A stretch of 64,000 nucleotides of DNA from Paradesertivirga sp965650335 (GCA_965650335.1 CBFGOI010000010.1:1-64000); one strand, 5' to 3'. Numbered from the stretch's first letter, positions 1-8,261 are shown. Notes: generated from the sequence alone by a model not told the origin. A program made the numbers and translations.

Positions 1-61
1 TTCGAACCAGTGACCCTCTGCTTGTAAGGCAGATGCTCTGAACCAGCTGAGCTAATCTCCC
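1..61 (-). tRNA. tRNA-Val (anticodon TAC), 3' end beyond the window
   Basis: Read on the minus strand, the acceptor 5' strand GGGAGAT (61 to 55) is followed by TA, a GCTC/GAGC D stem, and an anticodon stem TCTGC/GCAGA enclosing the loop CTTACAA. The anticodon is therefore TAC, which decodes valine. The T arm begins with the GGTTCGAA motif at the window edge. About 61 of roughly 75 nt are present. The 3' acceptor strand lies outside the window. Confidence 0.93.
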
Positions 62-137
62 GTCGTTTGGGACTGCAAATATAGAAGCATATCCCTATTA
101 TTCAAAATAAATTTTACAATAATTATAACCGACTTTT

Positions 138-650
138 TTACAGATACTTAGTTAGCTCAGGCGACAATGGTTTAACTGCAGAGCGAAAACGATGCACCAA
201 TTTTCCGTTCTCATCAATCAAGAATTTCTCAAAGTTCCATTTAATGTCACCTTTAAAGTCCGGGTTTTCCGCAGAAGTTAAATATTTAAAAAGCTCTGCC
301 ATGTCGTCGCCTTTAACGCTCAGTTTCTCGCCAAGAGTAAAAGTTACTCCGTAATTCTGTTTGCAAAATTCTTTAATACTTAGGTTCGAGCCAGGTTCCT
401 GATCTTTGAAGTTATTTGCTGGAATGCCAATAACTACTATTTTACCTTTGTACTGCTCGGATAGCTTTTGTAATTCTGTATACTGAGGAGTATAGCCGCA
501 TTTTGAAGCGGTATTTACAATCAATATTTTCTTTCCTCTAAATTTTTTCAGGCTAAGCGTTTTGCCATCGATGGTTTTGATCTTGAAATCGTGTACAGAC
601 TTCGGCGGTGCCGCAAATAAGGTCAGAAGGAGAAATACGAGAACTTTCAT
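138..650 (-). CDS. exported glutathione-peroxidase-family thiol peroxidase
   Basis: A 170-residue thioredoxin-fold peroxidase of the GPx/BtuE family, which reduces hydroperoxides with a thioredoxin-like partner. A short hydrophobic leader (about residues 1-14) suggests export. The peroxidatic Cys51 sits in NTASKCGYTP, the likely resolving Cys96 in EFCKQNYG, and Trp138-Asn139 in WNFEKF. The third member of the catalytic tetrad, normally Gln in PCNQF, reads ANNF here, so Asn80 replaces Gln and the preceding Cys is Ala. Length is normal for the family. A TAATTTTG box on the minus strand at 671-678 could be its -7 element. It stands alone, with dnaK upstream behind its own terminator. Family assignment is firm; the electron donor is not known. 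Confidence 0.9.
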   Translation of the reverse strand: MKVLVFLLLTLFAAPPKSVHDFKIKTIDGKTLSLKKFRGKKILIVNTASKCGYTPQYTELQKLSEQYKGKIVVIGIPANNFKDQEPGSNLSIKEFCKQNYGVTFTLGEKLSVKGDDMAELFKYLTSAENPDFKGDIKWNFEKFLIDENGKLVHRFRSAVKPLSPELTKYL

Positions 651-790
651 AATTACAATTTCGATTTATTCAAAATTAACTATTAAGGATTAAGAAAATA
701 GAATAGCTATGTAAAATTACTATAGCAATGAGTGTTGTGTTATAATTAATTGCCGGCCTGTAGTCTCCGGAGAATCAGGTGCAATAACAA

Positions 791-822
791 TAAAAAAGCC
801 GCTCCTTTTTTGGGAGCGGCTT
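791..822 (-). terminator. rho-independent terminator of dnaK
   Basis: A perfect 10-bp stem, AAGCCGCTCC (796-805) with GGAGCGGCTT (813-822), has a 7-nt loop. On the minus strand it is followed by a run of T (791-797 read as A on plus). It lies 21 bp after the dnaK stop codon. Confidence 0.9.
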
Positions 823-842
823 AAATTATTGGGTTTTTTAAA

Positions 843-2744
843 TTATTTCACCTCTTCGAAATCTACATCAGTAACAGTATCGCCTGCATCATTTGCTGAT
901 GCCTGACCATTACCTGGCTGGGCGCCTTCTGCACCTGCACCTTCAGTAGCTTTGTACATCTCTTCGGAAGCAGTAGCCCATGCAGCGTTCAATTCTGTCT
1001 GAGCGGTTTCAATATCTGCAAAGTTTTTTGCCGCGTGCGCTGCTTTCAACTTGGTTAGAGACTCTTCAATCGGAGCTTTTTTATCTGCGGAAATTTTATC
1101 GCCATATTCTTTCAGCTGTTTTTCAGTTGAGAAAATAAGCGCATCGGCAGCGTTTAAAGTATCCACTTCTTCTCTGGCTTTTTTATCAGCTTCAGCATTC
1201 GCTTCAGCTTCTTGTTTCATCTTTTGAATTTCTTCGTCAGATAAGCCGGAAGATGCTTCGATACGTATTTTCTGCTCTTTACCAGTCGCCTTGTCTTTTG
1301 CACCTACGTGTAAGATACCGTTTGCGTCAATATCAAAAGTTACTTCGATTTGAGGTACTCCGCGTGGCGCAGGTGGAATTCCGTCTAAGTGGAACCTTCC
1401 GATTGTACGGTTTTGATTCGCCATTGGACGCTCACCCTGCAAAATGTGAATCTCAACGGATGGTTGATTATCAGATGCTGTCGAGAACGTTTCTGATTTT
1501 TTAGAAGGGATAGTTGTATTCGACTCGATTAATTTTGTCATTACACCACCCATAGTTTCAATACCTAAAGAAAGAGGAGTAACGTCAAGTAACAATACAT
1601 CTTTAACTTCACCAGTTAATACACCACCTTGAATTGCAGCACCAATTGCTACAACTTCATCAGGATTAACTCCTTTTGAAGGCTCTTTTCCAAAGAATGC
1701 TTTAACAGCATCCTGAATAGCAGGAATACGTGTTGAACCCCCTACCAGGATAATTTCATCGATATCTGAAGTTGATAAACCTGCATTTTTCAATGCTGAA
1801 CGACAAGGCTCAATGGTACGTTTGATTAAGCTTTCGGCTAATTGTTCGAATTTAGAACGGCTTAAAGTACGCACAAGGTGCTTTGGTCCGCTTTGATCGG
1901 CAGTGATATATGGTAAATTAATTTCAGTTTGGTTAGAACTTGATAACTCAATTTTAGCTTTCTCAGCAGCTTCTTTCAAACGTTGTAAAGCCATCGCATC
2001 TTTTGCAAGGTCCATTCCGTTCTCAGATTTGAACTCTTCTGCCAACCAGTCAATAATCACCTGGTCAAAGTCATCACCACCTAAGTGAGTATCACCATCA
2101 GTAGATTTTACTTCGAAAACGCCATCACCAAGTTCAAGAACAGAAACGTCATGTGTACCACCACCGCAGTCAAACACAACAATTTTCATATCCTTATGAG
2201 CTTTGTCCAAACCATATGCTAATGCAGCGGCTGTTGGCTCGTTAATGATACGTTTTACATTTAAACCGGCAATTTCACCTGCTTCTTTTGTAGCCTGACG
2301 CTGAGCATCGTTAAAATAAGCGGGAACAGTAATAACTGCGTCCGTTACTTCGTGTCCTAAAAAGTCTTCTGCTGTTTTCTTCATTTTTTGAAGAATCATT
2401 GCAGATATCTCTTGTGGAGTATATTTACGGTCGTCTATATCAACACGAGGTGTATTGTTATCGCCTTTTACAACTGCATAAGGCACACGACTGATTTCTT
2501 TTGTTACTTCATTATAGCTGTTGCCCATGAAGCGTTTAATAGAATAGATTGTTTTTTTAGGATTAGTGATAGCCTGACGCTTTGCAGGATCACCCACTTT
2601 CCGCTCACCATTCTCTACAAAAGCGACAATGGATGGAGTAGTGCGCTTGCCTTCGCTATTTGAAATAACAACTGGCTCATTACCCTCCATTACTGCTACA
2701 CAGGAGTTAGTTGTTCCTAAGTCGATACCAATAATTTTTGACAT
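843..2744 (-). CDS. dnaK: molecular chaperone DnaK (Hsp70)
   Basis: An ATP-dependent cytoplasmic chaperone of 633 residues, the normal DnaK length. The ATPase domain (about 1-380) shows GIDLGTTNSCVAV at the N-terminus, the VPAYFNDAQRQAT segment, the second phosphate loop FDCGGGTHDVSVL and the adenosine loop LVGGSTRIPA. The linker DVLLLDVTPLSLG leads to the substrate-binding domain and the alanine-rich helical lid. One small deviation is visible: the usual DLGGGT is DCGGGT. The C-terminal tail ends in DVDFEEVK, typical of bacterial DnaK. No dnaJ or grpE is adjacent. The upstream 190 bp carry a dyad and a possible stress promoter, described separately. It ends at a clear terminator. Confidence 0.98.
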   Translation of the reverse strand: MSKIIGIDLGTTNSCVAVMEGNEPVVISNSEGKRTTPSIVAFVENGERKVGDPAKRQAITNPKKTIYSIKRFMGNSYNEVTKEISRVPYAVVKGDNNTPRVDIDDRKYTPQEISAMILQKMKKTAEDFLGHEVTDAVITVPAYFNDAQRQATKEAGEIAGLNVKRIINEPTAAALAYGLDKAHKDMKIVVFDCGGGTHDVSVLELGDGVFEVKSTDGDTHLGGDDFDQVIIDWLAEEFKSENGMDLAKDAMALQRLKEAAEKAKIELSSSNQTEINLPYITADQSGPKHLVRTLSRSKFEQLAESLIKRTIEPCRSALKNAGLSTSDIDEIILVGGSTRIPAIQDAVKAFFGKEPSKGVNPDEVVAIGAAIQGGVLTGEVKDVLLLDVTPLSLGIETMGGVMTKLIESNTTIPSKKSETFSTASDNQPSVEIHILQGERPMANQNRTIGRFHLDGIPPAPRGVPQIEVTFDIDANGILHVGAKDKATGKEQKIRIEASSGLSDEEIQKMKQEAEANAEADKKAREEVDTLNAADALIFSTEKQLKEYGDKISADKKAPIEESLTKLKAAHAAKNFADIETAQTELNAAWATASEEMYKATEGAGAEGAQPGNGQASANDAGDTVTDVDFEEVK

Positions 2745-2790
2745 GATATATATGTTTAATTTTTTTCAATAAATATTCAAACAATGGTTA

Positions 2791-2842
2791 TCAAGCCTTA
2801 TGCCAATAATATTCTGCAAACAGATTGACAGTCTTATGTCAA
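2791..2842 (-). promoter_or_regulatory. possible stress-type control region of dnaK
   Basis: On the minus strand, TTGGCATAAGGCTTGA (2806 to 2791) has the spacing of a sigma-54 -24/-12 element but departs from consensus in the -12 half (TTGA rather than TTGC). Upstream lies a perfect dyad TTGACA-N6-TGTCAA (2825-2842) that could bind a regulator. No good TAnnTTTG box was seen close to the gene. Function is inferred only. Confidence 0.3.
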
Positions 2843-2884
2843 GATTTTTATGAGATACAGTGACAGAGTGACAAAATGACCCAT

Positions 2885-2914
2885 AAAAAAAGCCCCCTTA
2901 CTTAAGGAGGCTTT
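2885..2914 (-). terminator. terminator of the second FKBP gene
   Basis: A 12-bp stem AAAGCCCCCTTA / TAAGGAGGCTTT with one mismatch and a 2-nt loop is followed on the minus strand by a T run. It lies about 20 bp beyond the FKBP stop codon. Confidence 0.8.
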
Positions 2915-2934
2915 CAATTGTATGTGTCTTAAAA

Positions 2935-3975
2935 TTACTGCTTTTTTGTAGTTGTAGTTTTAGCAGGAGCTGCCTTTGTCGCCGGTTTAGCCGTGCTGGT
3001 TTTAGTAGCAGGTTTTTTAGCAACAGGCTTGGCTGCGGGTTTTTTTGCTGCAGGCGTCGCTGCCTTTTTCACGCGTTTAACCTTTACTAATTCAAGATCA
3101 AACACAAGGGTTGAAAATGGCTTTATATCCTCGCCGGCGCCTTGTGGGCCATAGGCCAGATCCGAAGGAATAATGAAAGTAGCTTTAGAGCCTTCATTCA
3201 GCAAAAGGATGCCCTCTTCCCAACCTGGAATAACTCTGCCTTCACCCAGCACAACGCTGATAGGCTCATATGGTCGTCCCGGTTGATCCAATCCAGCTTT
3301 TTTAGCCTCAGCTTCGATGCTCGAATCAAATACTTTTCCTTCCAGAGTTTTACCAATATAATTTACCAAAACAGTGTCGCCTTTTACTGGCTTTGCTTTG
3401 ACAGATGGTTTTCTAATGATATATCTTAAGCCTGATGTAGTTTTTATTGCATTTATTTTAGTCTCTGCAAGATATTTAGCAAGAGCACTTGATTCTGCTC
3501 CTTTCATTTCATCCATCATTTTCTGGCGTTCTGCCATCGCTTCTTCCAGTGACTGGATTTTTTTGATTTTAACGGTAATAAAAAGCGAACTTCCTTTTGG
3601 CAGAAATGGGGGACGCTGCTGTTCCATTCCGGGCTTGTTAAAAATTGAATCCGTCGGAATACTAACAATAGCACTGTCATTCAAAGCTAATAATGGAAAA
3701 AAATCCATAAGATCAGCGATGTTTTGGGCGGCCTGGACCTGGATGGTTGCAGGTCTGTTTACGTCAAAAGAATTCACTAATACTGAATCTTTATCTGTTT
3801 TTTGTATAAAGTTGAACGTGATAATATCGTTCAGTTTAATTTTGGGCCCGGCATTGGAAGTGAATATTTTATATTGAAGTCCATTCGGCAAACGTTGCAT
3901 TCCTGCATTGTTCTGTGCCAGTACATGTACCGATGCTACCAGCAGCAATACCGTTATTATATTTTTTATCTTCAT
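2935..3975 (-). CDS. exported FKBP-type peptidyl-prolyl isomerase with basic Ala/Pro/Lys tail
   Basis: A 346-residue periplasmic prolyl isomerase. A signal peptide (about 1-20) ends at VLAQ. A degenerate FKBP-like domain spans about 28-145, starting LPNGLQYKIF. A canonical FKBP domain spans about 178-300 and contains VNYIGKTLEGKVFDSS, VLGEGRVIPGWEEGI and IIPSDLAYGPQG. The last 45 residues are an Ala/Lys/Pro/Thr-rich tail of the kind expected to bind nucleic acid or the envelope electrostatically. It shares the same two-domain plan as the upstream gene (4100-5071), so the pair is probably a tandem duplication. A stem-loop element separates them, and this gene ends at its own terminator. Confidence 0.9.
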   Translation of the reverse strand: MKIKNIITVLLLVASVHVLAQNNAGMQRLPNGLQYKIFTSNAGPKIKLNDIITFNFIQKTDKDSVLVNSFDVNRPATIQVQAAQNIADLMDFFPLLALNDSAIVSIPTDSIFNKPGMEQQRPPFLPKGSSLFITVKIKKIQSLEEAMAERQKMMDEMKGAESSALAKYLAETKINAIKTTSGLRYIIRKPSVKAKPVKGDTVLVNYIGKTLEGKVFDSSIEAEAKKAGLDQPGRPYEPISVVLGEGRVIPGWEEGILLLNEGSKATFIIPSDLAYGPQGAGEDIKPFSTLVFDLELVKVKRVKKAATPAAKKPAAKPVAKKPATKTSTAKPATKAAPAKTTTTKKQ

Positions 3976-3988
3976 ATTAATGGGAAGA

Positions 3989-4093
3989 AGAGGCTGTCTG
4001 AAAGTCTATGATCAACTGAAGCTTACTTCAGTAAGCTCTGCTTGGAACTATTCGAAAGAGGTTTCCGAAAGTCCGGACTTTAAGACAGCCTCT
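3989..4093. repeat. long imperfect stem-loop element between the two FKBP genes
   Basis: Outer arms 3989-4006 and 4076-4093 pair over 18 bp with one mismatch (AGAGGCTGTCTGAAAGTC against its reverse complement). Inside lie a perfect hairpin AGCTTAC-TTCA-GTAAGCT (4020-4037) and a 14-bp palindrome AAAGTCCGGACTTT (4068-4081). It starts 6 bp beyond the 4100 stop codon and could terminate or attenuate transcription. Its size and nested dyads also fit a REP- or MITE-like dispersed repeat. Confidence 0.75.
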
Positions 4094-4099
4094 AATGTT

Positions 4100-5071
4100 T
4101 TATTGTTGAGGCATTGCGGATTGAGGCATTCCTGGCATTTGCATCGGCTGTTGTACCGATCCCGGTTTTGCTTTTATGATGTCAACAACTTCGATATCAA
4201 ATACAATCGGCATGTATGGAGGAATTGCCTGGTTTCCCTGCTCGCCATAAGCAAGCTTAGATGGAATAATTACAGTTGCTTTTGTTCCTTTAGGGAATAA
4301 CAATAATGCTTCATCAAATCCAGGGATAGTTCCGTTAAGACCCGCAGGTACTTTCATCGGCTCGTAAGGACGCTGAGCGTTAAACGTTCCTGACTTTTGT
4401 GCTACAGCTTTAACACTGGTATCAAATACCTTTCCAGATAAGAACATTCCGGTATAATCTAATTTAACAGTGTCTCCAACTGCAGCTTTAGGACCAGCAC
4501 CTTGTTTTGTAATTATGTATTGTAGGCCCGAAGCCGTAACAATTGGCTTTAAATCTTTCGAAGCAATATAACCACTGATCTTGCCTGCTTCCTGATTTTT
4601 AGCTTTTTCCACTTCAGCCTTTAAAAACCCATCGATTTTTTTCTGGAACAAGCTGTCATTCATTTTTCCTTTCGGGATAATTTTATCCAGCTTGATGGTG
4701 AAAAGCATGTATTTTCCTTTGGTATTAGCTGGCTTAGGCATTCCCTTAGCAGCCATGGAGTCAAGGTTTACTTTAAATGTTGCACTATCACCTTCGCTTA
4801 GCAAAGCAAGACCATCGTAAATATCCCCTTTGAAAGCAGCTTTCTGCTGAACAAGGAATGTTGGGCGGTCAAAGTCGAAAGAGCTTGCAAGTACTGAATC
4901 TTCTTCAGTTTTTTGAATAAACTTTATGGCAAGAAAATCACCCTCTTTAACGGTGGGGCCAGATTCGTCTTCATGAATAATGTATTGAAGATCACCAGGA
5001 CCTTGTTTAAATTGCTTGCATCCTGCGAAAGCCAGAGCAGCAAAACCTAAAATAATTAAATTTTTCTTCAT
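4100..5071 (-). CDS. FKBP-type peptidyl-prolyl isomerase, lipoprotein
   Basis: A 323-residue lipoprotein. The signal peptide ends in the lipobox LAFAGC with Cys18 as acylation site. A degenerate FKBP-like region (about 28-145, DLQYIIHEDESGP) is followed by a canonical FKBP domain (about 178-300) with LDYTGMFLSGKVFDTS, LNGTIPGFDEALLLF and IIPSKLAYGEQG. It assists folding of envelope proteins at proline bonds. It lies 7 bp downstream of nrnA and is probably cotranscribed with it. The Met/Gln/Pro-rich C-terminus is unlike the basic tail of its paralogue. Membrane location is inferred from the lipobox. Confidence 0.93.
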   Translation of the reverse strand: MKKNLIILGFAALAFAGCKQFKQGPGDLQYIIHEDESGPTVKEGDFLAIKFIQKTEEDSVLASSFDFDRPTFLVQQKAAFKGDIYDGLALLSEGDSATFKVNLDSMAAKGMPKPANTKGKYMLFTIKLDKIIPKGKMNDSLFQKKIDGFLKAEVEKAKNQEAGKISGYIASKDLKPIVTASGLQYIITKQGAGPKAAVGDTVKLDYTGMFLSGKVFDTSVKAVAQKSGTFNAQRPYEPMKVPAGLNGTIPGFDEALLLFPKGTKATVIIPSKLAYGEQGNQAIPPYMPIVFDIEVVDIIKAKPGSVQQPMQMPGMPQSAMPQQ

Positions 5072-5078
5072 TTTTATT

Positions 5079-6089
5079 TTATACTATTAATAGACTTTTA
5101 TAATCAGGCAAAATACTCTTAAATTCCGAAATTACATCCTGTAATATTTTATCGGAAAATCCGCCTGCTGCGTTTCTGTGTCCGCCGCCGTTGAAATACT
5201 TTTTACAGATCTCATTAGCAGGAAAATCTCCGGTAGACCGTAAAGAAAGCTTAACCTTGTCTTTCCGTTCGATAATTAAGGCAGCTAGCTTAATTCCATT
5301 TATTGTTAAGGCGTAATTTACCAAACCTTCTGTATCCCCGGTATCAATCCCAAACTTATCAAGCTCATCATTCGTAACACTGATCAAGGCGGTGTTATAT
5401 TCTTCAAATACTTCGAGTTTGTTTAATAAACAATATCCGAGAAAACGTAAACGACCTTCTGAGAAGTTATCGTATACTAATTGATGAATCTTTGAATTTT
5501 CTGCTCCCCGTTGAATTAAATCAGCCACAATGTGGTGAACCTGGGGCGTAGTGGTTGGAAAACGAAACGATCCGGAGTCCGTCATAATCCCTGTGTACAA
5601 ACAACTGGCAACATCTTTATTGATAAGCTGCGGTTCTTTCATAATGGTTATGATGAAATCATATACCAATTGCGCTGTAGCGCATGCATTTATAGACCAG
5701 TGGCGGTAATCATCGAAGCCTTCGGGCTCCAGGTGATGATCAATCATGACTTTTACTCCCTTGGCTTCGCGAACGATTTCTCCCATCTCATTTATCCGAG
5801 AAAGCGCATTGAAGTCAAGGCAAAATATAATATCGGCATCGCCAATATATTTATTTGATTCTGCCACGGTTTCGGTATAAACCAGAACTTCAGGATTGTT
5901 TGGCATCCAATGGAGAAATAATGGATAGTCGGTTGGAGTTATTACTCTAACGTGATGTCCTTTCTGAATCAGATAGTTATATAAACCCAAAGATGAACCC
6001 ATTGCATCACCATCGGGCTTATGATGTGTGGTGATAACTATGTGCTGAGGGTTAGCTAATAATTCTTTAAGTGAGGTTAGTTCCAACAT
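5079..6089 (-). CDS. nrnA: DHH-family oligoribonuclease / pAp phosphatase
   Basis: A 336-residue cytoplasmic phosphoesterase of the NrnA type, which degrades very short RNA and, in characterised members, 3'-phosphoadenosine 5'-phosphate. The metal-binding motifs are visible in order: THHKPDGDAMGSS (residues 21-33), FCLDFN, and the family signature MIDHHLEP. The C-terminal DHHA1 domain ends in GGGHRNAAGG, the glycine-rich substrate loop. It is the first gene of a three-gene minus-strand row with two FKBP isomerases. It diverges from ndk across 244 bp. Its pAp phosphatase role would suit the sulfite-reductase locus in the same window, but that link is inference. Confidence 0.92.
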   Translation of the reverse strand: MLELTSLKELLANPQHIVITTHHKPDGDAMGSSLGLYNYLIQKGHHVRVITPTDYPLFLHWMPNNPEVLVYTETVAESNKYIGDADIIFCLDFNALSRINEMGEIVREAKGVKVMIDHHLEPEGFDDYRHWSINACATAQLVYDFIITIMKEPQLINKDVASCLYTGIMTDSGSFRFPTTTPQVHHIVADLIQRGAENSKIHQLVYDNFSEGRLRFLGYCLLNKLEVFEEYNTALISVTNDELDKFGIDTGDTEGLVNYALTINGIKLAALIIERKDKVKLSLRSTGDFPANEICKKYFNGGGHRNAAGGFSDKILQDVISEFKSILPDYKSLLIV

Positions 6090-6297
6090 TCTTTAAAAAA
6101 AGAAACGCAAAGCTATTAAAAACCTTTACGATACAAAATGCTTTTGGCAGAATAGATTATTACATATTCCCGTTTTCAAAAATAATGCTAAAAAATAAAA
6201 CCCTCCGGGCTTTTTTCTAATTTTTAAGGGAGAAGGGACGAGCCGCGGAAAACGATTGCTCTTTTACATATTTTAAAATCCATGTCTAAAATTTATC

Positions 6298-6305
6298 TAA
6301 GTTTG
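6298..6305 (+). promoter_or_regulatory. -7 box of ndk
   Basis: TAAGTTTG matches the Bacteroidota -7 consensus TAnnTTTG and lies 28 bp before the start codon. No TTG is present at the ideal 19-bp spacing. Confidence 0.45.
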
Positions 6306-6333
6306 CAGCGATTTTTCAACACAACAAAACCAA

Positions 6334-6753
6334 ATGACAACGAATAGAACATTCACAATGATTAAGCCTGATGCCGTAAAAAATGGACATACAGGTGCTA
6401 TTTTAGACGATATTATTAAAGGCGGGTTCAAAATTATAGCAATGAAATACACCAGCCTGACTAAAGATACAGCCGGAGCATTTTATGCGGTTCATAAAGA
6501 TCGTCCTTTTTACGGTGAGCTGGTTGACTTTATGTCATCAGGACCGATCGTTGCTGCAATTCTTGAAAAAGACAATGCGGTAGAAGATTTTCGTAAACTT
6601 ATCGGTGCTACCGATCCTAAGAAAGCAGATGTTGGCACTATCCGTAACAAATATGCTGAATCTATTGAAGCAAACGCAGTTCACGGTTCAGATTCAGACG
6701 AAAATGCTGAAATTGAAGGAAATTTTTATTTCTCTGCTTTAGAGAGATTTTAA
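6334..6753 (+). CDS. ndk: nucleoside-diphosphate kinase
   Basis: A 139-residue cytoplasmic enzyme that transfers the gamma phosphate of ATP to NDPs to balance nucleotide pools. The N-terminal TFTMIKPDAV strand, the DRPFYGELVDFMSSGP substrate segment and the phosphohistidine motif NAVHGSDS are all present. Length is typical of the family. It is transcribed alone and is followed within 3 bp by a 117-bp inverted-repeat element. Confidence 0.97.
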   Translation: MTTNRTFTMIKPDAVKNGHTGAILDDIIKGGFKIIAMKYTSLTKDTAGAFYAVHKDRPFYGELVDFMSSGPIVAAILEKDNAVEDFRKLIGATDPKKADVGTIRNKYAESIEANAVHGSDSDENAEIEGNFYFSALERF

Positions 6754-6755
6754 AG

Positions 6756-6872
6756 GCCTCACCCCAACCCTCTCCAAAGGAGAGGGGGTTTGGATTTCCG
6801 TGAAAGACAAACTGTCTAAAGAGGGTTAGGGCCGTTCGTCTCCCTCTCCTTTGGAGAGGGCCGGGGTGAGGC
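6756..6872. repeat. CCTCACCCC-type inverted-repeat element
   Basis: The terminal inverted arms are GCCTCACCCC (6756-6765) and GGGGTGAGGC (6863-6872). Inside are two complementary hairpins, CCCTCTCC-AAA-GGAGAGGG (6768-6786) and CCCTCTCC-TTT-GGAGAGGG (6842-6860). The right end supplies the first base of the stop codon of the next gene. It lies between convergent genes and may also act as a two-way terminator. Similar words are common intergenic repeats in Bacteroidota genomes; copy number here is unknown. Confidence 0.8.
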
Positions 6873-7162
6873 TAAATAAATACAATCTCGTCTAACACAC
6901 TGCTTCCCGCTCGTTCGTTCATTCTTTTTACTATTTCTGAACGGATCATCAACAATTCATTCTTTAGCACCGACGACTCAACCCGGATAAATAATTTGCG
7001 TTCGCGGATATATAACTGACTGGTGCGATTAGCCACTGCACGCCCCATGAGCTCGGGCCAGGCGGCTATAAGTGAGGTTTCATCAAACTTTCGCTTAAGT
7101 TTATACACCTTAAGTAATTGCTCAATAGCCTCTTTTAAAGGTTTATCGTTGTTACGCCCCAT
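6872..7162 (-). CDS. DUF721 (DciA-like) protein
   Basis: A 96-residue protein of the DUF721 family. Family knowledge: DciA proteins load the replicative helicase in bacteria lacking DnaC/DnaI. The family pattern is visible as an N-terminal helix with LKEAIEQLLKVYKLKRKFDE, the AAWPELMG motif, NRTSQLYIRERKLFIRVESS and the leucine-rich C-terminus. Its start overlaps the 3' end of recF by 11 bp, so the two are translationally coupled. This matches the common recF-DUF721 neighbourhood in Bacteroidota. The stop codon lies in an inverted-repeat element. Confidence 0.85.
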   Translation of the reverse strand: MGRNNDKPLKEAIEQLLKVYKLKRKFDETSLIAAWPELMGRAVANRTSQLYIRERKLFIRVESSVLKNELLMIRSEIVKRMNERAGSSVLDEIVFI

Positions 7163-8261
7163 GTTGTTTTACAGTTCCGTTTTCTATTTCAAATACACTC
7201 AAACCTACACCTATTCCCTTAAAAATTTTTGTCACTCGTTCAGAACTGGTATCGGTAATAAAGATCTGCCCGAAATCATCGTGAGAGACCATTTGCATTA
7301 ATTTTGTGATTCGCATCTCGTCCAGCTTATCGAAAATATCGTCTAATAAGAGCAGTGGCTTAAATCCTTTTTTTTCATTCAGATAAGTATATTGAGCTAG
7401 TTTCAGGGCAATAAGAAATGATTTCTGCTGTCCTTGCGAGCCAAATTTTTTAAGAGGCATCCCGTGAATCGAGCACAACAAATCATCTTTATGGATACCA
7501 GTGGTTGTGCGCTCCAGAACTCTGTCGCGTTCAAGCGACTTTTTTAAAAGGGCCGAAAAGTCTTCTCTAGCCAACTGCGAATCATAAATAAGTTCTACCT
7601 GTTCGGCATCGTCTGTAAGATATCGATAATGAGATGCAAACACAGGCAGAAAGGCATCCATGAACGCTCTTCGTTTTTTAAAAATATTGTTCCCCGCTGT
7701 TATTAGCTGATCATCGTAAATTTCTAAAAGCTGTGCGTCATAACGGCCGGTTTGCGCTATATTACGTAACAAGGCATTGCGATTTGCCAAATTTTTATTG
7801 TAAACGATGAGCTCGTCAAGGTACTGATTGTCCGTCTGAGAAATAACATTATCAATAAATCTCCGACGTTCTTCACTGCCTTCGATGATGATGCTGATAT
7901 CATAAGGCGATATCATAACCAACGGGAATAAACCGATGTGGTCGGCTAATCTTTGATATTCCTTTTTATTTCGTTTAAACTGCTTTTTTTGGTTCCGCTT
8001 TAAAGAACAGGCAATTATCTCTTCATTTTCCTGTTTCTCAAACGTTCCCTGGATCATAAAAAAATCTGCTCCCTGTCGAATCTGCTGCGAATCGATAGGG
8101 TTAAAATAGCTTTTGCATAGCGATAAATAATGAATAGCATCCAGGAGATTAGTTTTCCCCGCTCCGTTATTGCCGGCAAAAGCATTTACAGAAGCGGAGA
8201 AGTTTAATTCTGCTTCTTCATAGTTTTTGAAATTAAGTAGAGATATTTTTTGAAGCCACAT
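7152..8261 (-). CDS. recF: DNA replication and repair protein RecF
   Basis: An SMC-like ATPase that helps load RecA at gapped DNA. The Walker A loop is AFAGNNGAGKTNLLDAI. The signature motif is FGSQGQQKSFLIALKLAQ, and Walker B is PLLLLDDIFDKLDEMR. I chose the ATG at 8261 (MWLQKISLLNFKNY) because the canonical RecF N-terminus begins there. An in-frame TTG five codons upstream adds only MCLFC. The resulting 369 residues are normal. The gene overlaps the downstream DUF721 gene and diverges from the TPR gene at 8376. Confidence 0.95.
   Translation of the reverse strand: MWLQKISLLNFKNYEEAELNFSASVNAFAGNNGAGKTNLLDAIHYLSLCKSYFNPIDSQQIRQGADFFMIQGTFEKQENEEIIACSLKRNQKKQFKRNKKEYQRLADHIGLFPLVMISPYDISIIIEGSEERRRFIDNVISQTDNQYLDELIVYNKNLANRNALLRNIAQTGRYDAQLLEIYDDQLITAGNNIFKKRRAFMDAFLPVFASHYRYLTDDAEQVELIYDSQLAREDFSALLKKSLERDRVLERTTTGIHKDDLLCSIHGMPLKKFGSQGQQKSFLIALKLAQYTYLNEKKGFKPLLLLDDIFDKLDEMRITKLMQMVSHDDFGQIFITDTSSERVTKIFKGIGVGLSVFEIENGTVKQHGA

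Noticed and set aside
3374..3877. Plus-strand frame of 167 codons inside the FKBP gene
   Set aside because: Lies antisense to a canonical FKBP domain and shows no independent start signal or motif.
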